Below are positions 1 to 4,915 of a stretch of DNA of 6,710 nt, in pieces. The notes beneath the pieces were generated by a model. That model was not told where the DNA came from. It searched no databases and saw only the letters and a program-made list of their open reading frames with translations. The first letter of the stretch is position 1. Every line of letters begins with the position of its first letter. Position numbers and translations under genes: made by a program. The stretch comes from Aurantimonadaceae bacterium (lineage in GTDB: Bacteria; Pseudomonadota; Alphaproteobacteria; Rhizobiales; Rhizobiaceae), in contig QIIJ01000502.1 of assembly GCA_003232595.1 (NCBI GenBank), forward strand, positions 1 to 6,710, given 5' to 3'.

Positions 1-165
1 AATCATTCAGCCGTGGATGGAAAGCCACTCAATCCAACGTCGAAACCATCCTGCGGGCACGCCGCCAGCGCATACAGCATTTTAGGGCCAATAGGACCCC
101 AATATGCTGCAATTATTACTGAACGTCAGCCAGTTGACGGGTTGTCACCATGGTTCAGTAGATAG
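1..165 (+). CDS. C-terminal end of an upstream gene, possibly an FAD-dependent (DAO-type) oxidoreductase
   Basis: This frame is open from the left edge to a TAG at 163-165 (54 codons) and has no start in the window. It contains DGKPL, then CGHAAS, then a GPIGPQYAA stretch, and ends PVDGLSPWFSR. That order resembles the tail of DAO-family FAD oxidoreductases, where a D-G-x-P segment is followed by a G-H motif, a small-residue FAD-contacting helix and a short proline-rich end. The spacing between the first two elements is somewhat shorter than I expect, and only the tail is visible, so this is a tentative family guess. Another frame is open over 3-122 but looks less protein-like. The gene points the same way as the two-component system but is separated from it by about 270 bp, so it is probably a separate transcription unit. 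It could also be a decayed remnant. Confidence 0.35.
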   Translation, partial: NHSAVDGKPLNPTSKPSCGHAASAYSILGPIGPQYAAIITERQPVDGLSPWFSR

Positions 166-438
166 GTGTTCTTATTTTATTTCAGCTATATGGAATAGTG
201 TCGCCCCAAAACATGTGTGACTGCGACGGCAATAAGTACCAAAAGCTGTCATTGGCTAATCACTCGGCGAATAGCTGGTTCGAGCCCACTTTACCGTGCC
301 CGAGGCGTCGCAAATTGAACATTTCAAGATGTGGTCATCGACTTTAATCTCTTTCAAACGGCTTACAGTTGATGTCGAAATGCGAACTTGAAAATATTTT
401 TCGTTGTGATGGATGAATCTGCTACATGATTGATTGTC
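166..438. other. Non-coding leader upstream of the sensor kinase
   Basis: No convincing gene or RNA is visible here. The stretch just before the kinase gene is AT-rich and includes a perfect inverted repeat, GAAAA-TAT-TTTTC, at 390-402. A TTGATG at 369-374 followed 18 bp later by AATATT at 393-398 is a weak sigma-70-like pair and the best promoter candidate I can offer for the sensor/regulator pair. CATCGAC at 336-342 can pair with GTTGATG at 368-374 (one G-T pair), which may be chance. I saw no sigma-54 type GG-N10-GC element and no clear intrinsic terminator for the upstream gene. Confidence 0.5.
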
Positions 439-652
439 ATGAGGGTAACCGGTGAGAATCCAAATTTGAATTCCGATGTTAGTATAAAAATACCTAATAC
501 TATTCGGCGCGGTGTTATAGCTATTTTGATCGCTATTGCATTGTTTGCAATTGCTGTGCTTTTTATTACATCACTAACTTATTTCCGTTCGATTGAGATT
601 GAAGAAGCGAAAAGTCGTTTGTCCCTGTACGGGCGCTCACTGAATAGCACAC

Positions 653-2185
653 TTGAGCAATTCCAGTATCTATCTGCCATCCATTTTAGTGCGCTATCCA
701 ATTGTTATTTCCGCCTATACAGATAGCTCTAATGATTTGCTTAACAGACAACTTGCAAATTTTTCTAGAGAAGCGGGATTGGAAGCAATTTATTTAATGG
801 ACAAAACCGGATTGGTTTTAGCCTCATCAAATTTCGATACACAGCAGTCATTTATTGGGAAAAACTATGGTTTCCGGCCTTACTTCAACATTGCTCTGTC
901 TGGAAAACGTGGAGAATTTTTTGGAGTAGGCGCCACAACCGGGCGCCCTGGTTATTTCATTTCTGAACCCGTATATGACCATTTGGGAAATGTATCCAGC
1001 GTAATCGCAATCAAACTTGATGTACGCAATTTGCAAAAATCCTGGGAACAAGGCAGTGAGCGCGTTTTTGTATCGAATAGAGATGGAGTGATTGTTTTAT
1101 CATCCAACCCCACTTGGCTTTATAAAACCCTTTCACCGCTTACAGAAAAACAAATGGCGGAAATAGCCAGCAATAGGCAATTTGGCGGCAAACCACTTTC
1201 CACTTTTGCGTGGGAAAAGATAGGGAAAACTGCTGTATCTATTGAAGATAATAAGTTCATTTACGTGTCTGCGCCTGCCAAGCGTCTTGGTTGGCAGGTA
1301 CATTACCTTTTGAGTGAGCGACGAATATTTGAGCGAGCAACGCTCACAACTTTTATTTTTGGTGGCGCTCTATCTGCCTTGTTAGCTTTTGCAACATTTC
1401 TGAGATCAACCCGCATTAAGGCGGCGTTGCTGGCATCTCAAGCAGACAGGACACAGTTAAGTGCCACGAACACTGAATTAAAAAATGCTCAGGAAGAACT
1501 TTCTCGTACCAGCAAGCTTGCCGCACTGGGTCAGTTATCAGCCTCGGTTACCCATGAACTAGGACAACCGATATCAGCGATGCGAAATTATCTGGCTGCA
1601 GCCAAACTGGACAAGGAAATGGAATCGAGGAATGTATGGGAAAAATTGAATATGCTTGTCGACCGCATGGAAAACATCACTAAACAACTGCGATTCTTCA
1701 CTAAGCCAGGCGATGAAAAACTCGAAAATGTATCTTTTCGAAACGTGTTTACCGATGTGATGGCTTTGGTGGAACATGATATTCGTGCGGCAAACATCGA
1801 TTTCGAAACAGACATCTGTAGTTCGTCAGTGTTAGTTCGCGGCAACCGGCTACGCCTTGAGCAAGTACTGGTAAATTTGATCAAAAATGCTTTGGCTGCA
1901 ATGAGTTCAATTGAAGGTGCAGTATTGTCGATTGTCATACGAGAGGAAAACAATCGAGCACTTATTAGCGTGCAGGATACCGGTATCGGATTTGGAGATC
2001 GTAAATTGGTGCAATTGCAAGAACCATTCTACACCACCCAGGCATCAGGTGATGGCATGGGGCTCGGTCTGTCTATTTCGGCGGCAATTATTGAGGAACA
2101 TGGCGGCGAGTTAATTGCAGAAAATCTCAAAAATGGGGGCGCGCGGTTCATTGTTTCCCTTCCCTTGTCAAGCAACGTCGGGTAA
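653..2185 (+). CDS. Downstream open frame of the sensor kinase (sensor, dimerisation and ATPase domains)
   Basis: This is the longest uninterrupted piece of the broken kinase gene (510 codons if the TTG at 653 is used). It holds most of the periplasmic sensor domain, the second membrane helix, the HisKA domain with its histidine codon at 1553-1555, and the complete HATPase domain. The TTG at 653 has no ribosome-binding site and is probably only the first start codon in the frame, not a real start. True family homology begins at about 674. A protein made from here would lack the first membrane helix, so its sensor domain would not be placed in the periplasm in the normal way and ligand sensing would probably be lost. 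Kinase or phosphatase activity could remain. The stop lies 2 bp before the regulator start, which suggests translational coupling. I infer that the piece is coding. Whether it is translated alone is unknown. Confidence 0.6.
   Translation: MSNSSIYLPSILVRYPIVISAYTDSSNDLLNRQLANFSREAGLEAIYLMDKTGLVLASSNFDTQQSFIGKNYGFRPYFNIALSGKRGEFFGVGATTGRPGYFISEPVYDHLGNVSSVIAIKLDVRNLQKSWEQGSERVFVSNRDGVIVLSSNPTWLYKTLSPLTEKQMAEIASNRQFGGKPLSTFAWEKIGKTAVSIEDNKFIYVSAPAKRLGWQVHYLLSERRIFERATLTTFIFGGALSALLAFATFLRSTRIKAALLASQADRTQLSATNTELKNAQEELSRTSKLAALGQLSASVTHELGQPISAMRNYLAAAKLDKEMESRNVWEKLNMLVDRMENITKQLRFFTKPGDEKLENVSFRNVFTDVMALVEHDIRAANIDFETDICSSSVLVRGNRLRLEQVLVNLIKNALAAMSSIEGAVLSIVIREENNRALISVQDTGIGFGDRKLVQLQEPFYTTQASGDGMGLGLSISAAIIEEHGGELIAENLKNGGARFIVSLPLSSNVG
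667..674 (+). repeat. Tandem duplication of TATC causing the kinase frameshift
   Basis: The bases read CAG TATC TATC TGCC. Deleting either TATC gives CAG TAT CTG CCA, which encodes QYLP, the expected DctB-type motif at exactly the family spacing (EQFQYLP). Deleting a single base would also restore frame but would leave an extra residue (QIYLP). A 4-bp duplication is therefore the simplest explanation. Confidence 0.75.
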
Positions 2186-2187
2186 CC

Positions 2188-3528
2188 ATGGTTGAGAAAT
2201 TCAAAGTACTGGTCGTTGATGACGACCCGGAAATGCGCGATTCGCTTGCTCACCTGTTGGGGAGTGGTGGTTTTGAAGTTCAAACTTTGCCCCGGGCCGA
2301 TCGTGTGCTCAATCTTCTCGAATCCCGGCATATCGATGTTATCTTAAGTGATGTTCGCATGCCCGGCATGACCGGCATGGATCTGTTGAGCACTTTGAAG
2401 GGTAAAACTTCCATACCCTTAGTGCTGATGTCTGCTCACGGGGATATTTCAATGGCCGTGAATGCCATTCAAAACGGCGCATATAGCTTTCTGGAAAAAC
2501 CTTTTGACCCACGAAGAATGTTAAAACTTCTGGGTAATGCGGCGCAGCTCAACCGTCTTTCACTGAACACAGAACGATTGAAAGCCAGACTGTTGGAGCT
2601 TTCAGGCCTGGATCGGATGTTGTTGGGCAACGCTGAAAGCATCAAGACACTTCGTCAGGAAATTCTTGATCTGAGTAGTAGCGCTGCAAATGTAATGTTA
2701 CTCGGTGAAACGGGCACAGGCAAAGAACTGGTAGCGCGTGCCCTGCATGATTTGGGGCCTCGCTCAGCCGAGCCCTTTGTCCCTGTCAACTGTGCCGCCA
2801 TACCTGTAACCCGGTTTGAAGAGACATTGATGGGCACAAAGGGTGGGCAGGAAGGCCTGCTGGATAAGGCGGATGGCGGAACGCTCTTTTTAGATGAACT
2901 TGAAATCATGCCGCTAAAAGTTCAGGCAAAACTACTTCGGGTCATTGAAACCAAACAGTTTACGCCTCTTGGTTCAAATGAGGTGCGCCAATCGGATTTT
3001 CGTATTGTATCGGCGGGGCACGACGGCCTGAAAAGCGATCTAGAGGCAGGTTTTTTCAGGCAGGATCTGTATTTTCGTCTCAACACCATTGTCCTCTTAC
3101 TACCGGCATTACGTGAACGACGCGAAGACATTCCCCTGCTCTATGCGAATTTCCTAAACCAATTTGCCACCACCTACGAAATTTCGCCCCCCGAAATTAC
3201 TTCAGATGATCTTGCCGTCCTGATGGCGCATGGCTGGCCGGGAAATGTTAGAGAACTGCGCAGTGTTAGTGAGCGACGCATACTTGCCGCCCGTCGTGGT
3301 GGTGGGTCAGCCGGCTTGGCTTTACAAAAGGATGGCGATTTCGATGATGTGCCGGAAAATCTGCGGAGTGCTGTTGCGGGCTTTGAATGTCAGCTTATTT
3401 CAAAAGCTTTGAAAACCCATCAAGGTAAAATGGATGCTGTCGCAGAAGCCCTGGGGATCGGCCGCAGAACACTAAACGAAAAAATTGTCAAACTTGGTTT
3501 GAATAAAGACGAAGCGCTTAAAAACTAA
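2188..3528 (+). CDS. DctD-like response regulator (receiver, AAA+, Fis HTH) lacking the GAFTGA loop
   Basis: This is a cytoplasmic response regulator of 446 residues, organised like DctD. The receiver domain (about 5-120) has the acidic pocket D11-D13, the phospho-accepting D55, S82 and K104. The AAA+ domain (about 143-380) has Walker A GETGTGKE at 173-180, Walker B LFLDE at 233-237, arginine-finger candidates R291 and R297 in the FFRQDLYFRLN segment, and WPGNVREL at 350-357. The C-terminus (about 399-440) is a Fis-type helix-turn-helix with the DctD-like ALGIGRRTLNEK. The odd point is at 215-222, where the family has an LFGHxxGAFTGA segment: here MGTKGGQE leads directly into GLLDKADGG, so the sigma-54 contact loop is deleted. 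The usual sensor I ATN is AGH (276-278). Known regulators lacking this loop, such as Rhodobacter capsulatus NtrC and HupR, activate sigma-70 promoters, so this one probably does too, or it acts as a repressor. The start is 2 bp after the kinase stop and has no strong ribosome site of its own. The likely target is the transporter downstream. Confidence 0.93.
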   Translation: MVEKFKVLVVDDDPEMRDSLAHLLGSGGFEVQTLPRADRVLNLLESRHIDVILSDVRMPGMTGMDLLSTLKGKTSIPLVLMSAHGDISMAVNAIQNGAYSFLEKPFDPRRMLKLLGNAAQLNRLSLNTERLKARLLELSGLDRMLLGNAESIKTLRQEILDLSSSAANVMLLGETGTGKELVARALHDLGPRSAEPFVPVNCAAIPVTRFEETLMGTKGGQEGLLDKADGGTLFLDELEIMPLKVQAKLLRVIETKQFTPLGSNEVRQSDFRIVSAGHDGLKSDLEAGFFRQDLYFRLNTIVLLLPALRERREDIPLLYANFLNQFATTYEISPPEITSDDLAVLMAHGWPGNVRELRSVSERRILAARRGGGSAGLALQKDGDFDDVPENLRSAVAGFECQLISKALKTHQGKMDAVAEALGIGRRTLNEKIVKLGLNKDEALKN

Positions 3529-3540
3529 ACCATCGATATT

Positions 3541-3562
3541 GCCCTGCGAAAATCCGCAGGGC
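3541..3562 (+). terminator. Perfect 8-6-8 inverted repeat after the regulator gene (terminator or operator)
   Basis: GCCCTGCG (3541-3548) and CGCAGGGC (3555-3562) are exact reverse complements around a 6-nt AAAATC loop, starting 12 bp after the regulator stop. The stem is GC-rich enough to terminate transcription, but no T-run follows, so an intrinsic terminator is not assured. The alternative is a binding site for the regulator. Its centre is about 73 bp upstream of the start expected from the TATGAT at 3614, a normal place for an activator of a sigma-70 promoter. It would be too close to the sigma-54-like site next to it to serve as a classical enhancer for that site. Confidence 0.45.
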
Positions 3563-3563
3563 C

Positions 3564-3579
3564 TGGTGGCAAAACTGCA
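3564..3579 (+). promoter_or_regulatory. Sigma-54-like promoter match upstream of the TAXI gene
   Basis: The sequence TGG-TGGCAAAAC-TGCA carries GG at 3565-3566 and GC at 3577-3578 with the correct 10-bp separation, plus the flanking T and A of the sigma-54 consensus. The bases between do not match well (TGGC in place of CACG). The presumed regulator lacks the loop for sigma-54 activation, so this may be a relic, may be used by another activator, or may be chance. Confidence 0.3.
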
Positions 3580-3581
3580 TC

Positions 3582-3619
3582 TTTCTTCATAGAAAAAACA
3601 GTTACAGCTTCCCTATGAT
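3582..3619 (+). promoter_or_regulatory. Candidate sigma-70 promoter for the TAXI gene with an inverted repeat in the -35 region
   Basis: TATGAT at 3614-3619 is a good -10 element, 45 bp before the gene's start codon. No recognisable -35 hexamer lies 16-18 bp upstream. That position instead overlaps the 3' half of the inverted repeat TTTCT-TCAT-AGAAA (3582-3595). A good -10 with a missing -35 is typical of activator-dependent promoters. The assignment is by eye. Confidence 0.3.
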
Positions 3620-3651
3620 AGTGGAATTGCTGTGGGAGCAGCATTCAACAC

Positions 3652-3657
3652 GGAGGA
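3652..3657 (+). promoter_or_regulatory. Strong ribosome-binding site fixing the TAXI start
   Basis: GGAGGA sits about 8 nt before ATG 3665. It decides for that start over the in-frame GTG at 3632, which lies upstream of the Shine-Dalgarno sequence and would put 11 polar residues before the signal peptide. Confidence 0.85.
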
Positions 3658-3664
3658 ATTGTCG

Positions 3665-4663
3665 ATGAAAATATTATCCGCTCTTGCTGCTGGCGCCATC
3701 TTCGCGTTTTCTGCAGGTTTCGCGCAGGCTCAATCAAAAGATTACGTATTGAACACTGCCTCAACTGGCGGAACCTACCACCCGGTAGGAACTGCAATAT
3801 CAACACTTTCAAAAATTAAACTGCTGCCAAAGAAAAAATTCAGTCTGACAGCGGTGAACTCCGCCGGTTCGGGCGCGAATGTGCAGGCACTTGGTGCCGG
3901 AACAGCTGACTTTGCCATTATTCAGGGCCTGTTTGGCTCCTATGCGGCAACGGGAACTGGCCCCATTTCCGCACCACAAAAAAATATACGCTCTATCACA
4001 ATGCTCTGGCAAAATGTTGAGCAATTTGTGCTTGCAAATGACAAAGTCAAAACGGGCACCGTGGACGACCTCAAAGGTCTCACCGGCATGTCCATGGCTA
4101 TGGGCAAGCAAAATTCCGGAACAATCGGTTCCAACACCGTGCTGCTGGCCGGACTTGGCGTTGATATCAGCAAAGACTATAAACTTGTTTACGCAGGCTA
4201 TGGCCCATCCGCAGACGCACTGGCCAATGGTCAGGCTGTTGGTGCAGGCCTTCCATCCGGCCCGCCAACCGGAGCGATAACCAAACTTATGGCAGCAAAC
4301 GCAGGTAAATTTACTATTCTTGATATCACCCCTGAACAAAGTAAGGCAATGGACGGCGGTCGTAATCTTTGGGTACCTTACACCATTGCTGCAGGCACTT
4401 ACCCCGGTCAGAAGAAAGACATTAATACTATTGCTCAACCCAATTTTCTAGCGGTTAACGCAAGCGTTGATGAAGAACATGTCTATCTGCTGACAAAGGT
4501 AATGTATGAAAACCTAGGTTTCCTGACGGCTATTCATCCAGCTACAAAAGCAATGGCTGTTGAAAAAGCCATGGCTGGCCTGCCTGTGCCGCTTCACCCG
4601 GGTGCAGCGCGTTACTATAAAGAAATCGGCCTTAAAGTACCGGCTGAATTGATGGCTAAATAA
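3665..4663 (+). CDS. TAXI-family TRAP transporter periplasmic solute-binding protein
   Basis: This 332-residue protein captures substrate in the periplasm and passes it to the TRAP permease encoded downstream. It begins with a clear Sec signal peptide: MK, a hydrophobic core, and an AQA cleavage site after about residue 22. The mature part has TAXI family features: GGTYHP at 35-40, SAGSGAN at 66-72, ADFAIIQ at 81-87, an AAGTYPGQ segment in the middle of the C-terminal half, and HPGA followed by RYYKE near the end (311-319). Length is normal for the family. Known TAXI proteins bind small molecules such as glutamate, but the ligand of this one cannot be told from sequence. It has the strongest ribosome site in the window, which fits the high level that binding proteins need. 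It lies 136 bp after the regulator gene and probably has its own regulated promoter. The permease follows after 252 bp holding a repeat and a terminator. Confidence 0.97.
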   Translation: MKILSALAAGAIFAFSAGFAQAQSKDYVLNTASTGGTYHPVGTAISTLSKIKLLPKKKFSLTAVNSAGSGANVQALGAGTADFAIIQGLFGSYAATGTGPISAPQKNIRSITMLWQNVEQFVLANDKVKTGTVDDLKGLTGMSMAMGKQNSGTIGSNTVLLAGLGVDISKDYKLVYAGYGPSADALANGQAVGAGLPSGPPTGAITKLMAANAGKFTILDITPEQSKAMDGGRNLWVPYTIAAGTYPGQKKDINTIAQPNFLAVNASVDEEHVYLLTKVMYENLGFLTAIHPATKAMAVEKAMAGLPVPLHPGAARYYKEIGLKVPAELMAK

Positions 4664-4688
4664 TCCCTACGAGATGGAACAACTACTA

Positions 4689-4776
4689 AAGCCTGTCTCC
4701 CAAAAGTGGGAACCGGTTTTGGGAAAAAAGACATGCGAAAACAAAGATCTAAAGCAGTGGCGCGAATCAGAATGAA
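4689..4776. repeat. Hyphomicrobiales-type palindromic intergenic repeat
   Basis: The segment can fold on itself. GCCTGTCT (4691-4698) pairs with AGACATGC (4729-4736) with one mismatch, and CCCAAAA (4699-4705) pairs with TTTTGGG (4717-4723), with an A5 bulge on the 3' side and an 11-nt loop. The CCCAAAAGTGGGAACCGG core, ACATGCGAAAACAAAGA, CTAAAGC and the final GCGAATC match, from memory, a short palindromic element repeated many times between genes in Hyphomicrobiales genomes. Such elements are non-coding. Here it lies 27 bp after the binding-protein stop, where a hairpin could protect the 3' end of the upstream message. The right boundary is approximate. Confidence 0.65.
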
Positions 4777-4861
4777 TCCAATATTTGCACCCCGTTGCCG
4801 CAACTTAAATTGAGAATGAACCAGGCAACAACCGGGACTCAAATGTCAAATTCATTCCACC

Positions 4862-4895
4862 AGGAGCGAAAGAATTCTTCTTTCGCTCCTTTTTT
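4862..4895 (+). terminator. Strong Rho-independent terminator between TAXI and permease genes
   Basis: AGGAGCGAAAGAA (4862-4874) and TTCTTTCGCTCCT (4878-4890) form a perfect 13-bp stem with a TTC loop, followed by a six-T run (4890-4895). On the opposite strand no T-run follows, so it acts only in the + direction. It ends 20 bp before the permease start, inside what would normally be one operon. Confidence 0.92.
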
Positions 4896-4905
4896 ATGCA
4901 AAAAT

Positions 4906-4911
4906 GGTGAT
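4906..4911 (+). promoter_or_regulatory. Ribosome-binding site deciding the permease start
   Basis: GGTGAT matches the 3' part of the anti-Shine-Dalgarno complement (AGGAGGTGATC) and lies 4 nt before ATG 4916. The in-frame ATG at 4904 has only the terminator T-run and A-rich sequence before it, so 4916 is preferred. Confidence 0.5.
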
Positions 4912-4915
4912 ACTT

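Larger units (their letters stand above)
439..2185 (+). pseudogene. DctB-like sensor histidine kinase gene, frameshifted near codon 77
   Basis: This is a membrane sensor kinase that would detect a periplasmic ligand and phosphorylate the regulator encoded next door. The first frame runs from ATG 439 (TTG 430 is an alternative; neither has a clear ribosome site) and stops at TAG 724-726. The rest of the protein lies in the next frame up to TAA 2183-2185. Removing one copy of the duplicated TATC at 667-674 joins EQFQY to LPSILVRYP and restores a DctB-like segment. The restored protein has 580 residues, close to usual DctB length. In restored numbering it has: transmembrane helix 1 at about 25-49; a periplasmic double-PAS/dCACHE region at about 50-299 with the DctB-like NYGFRPYF motif; transmembrane helix 2 at about 300-322; a short coiled coil; the phospho-acceptor H371 in HELGQP (most DctB proteins have N where this has G); the N box around N478; DTGIGF at 512-517; and GMGLGLS at 538-544. 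All catalytic motifs are intact, so the break is recent, or a sequencing error, or tolerated. Confidence 0.8.

Noticed and set aside
3..122. Second open frame at the left edge ending TGA at 120-122
   Set aside because: Its product is a basic, low-information tail with no family resemblance. The overlapping frame ending at 165 is more protein-like.
274..291. GGTTCGAGCCC, like the T-arm of a tRNA or an attachment site
   Set aside because: Only three base pairs of a T-stem form, no acceptor or anticodon arm is found at the right distance, and no integrase is near.
653..674. Programmed ribosomal frameshift as the cause of the kinase frame change
   Set aside because: No slippery heptamer, rare stop codon at the shift or stimulatory structure is evident. 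The TATC duplication explains the change exactly.
1588..1953. Open frame on the - strand opposite the kinase domain
   Set aside because: It is antisense to conserved HisKA/HATPase coding sequence and has no recognisable motif or ribosome site.
3632..3664. Upstream in-frame GTG start for the TAXI protein
   Set aside because: It lies before the strong Shine-Dalgarno sequence at 3652-3657 and would add 11 non-signal residues ahead of a canonical signal peptide.
3809..4438. Long open frame on the - strand (209 codons)
   Set aside because: It lies wholly opposite the well-supported TAXI gene, its product is rich in C, H and scattered residues without any domain, and it is explained by codon bias of the + strand gene.
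4674..4775. Small + strand frame of 33 codons (starts MEQLLKPVSQKW)
   Set aside because: It has only a weak ribosome site and is almost entirely the palindromic repeat read through. Such frames arise automatically wherever this repeat lies.
4791..4836. GTTGCC (4794-4799) pairing with GGCAAC (4824-4829), considered as part of an attenuator for the permease
   Set aside because: The loop is long, nothing in it pairs with the terminator arms, and no leader peptide or riboswitch core is visible, so there is no evidence for regulated attenuation.
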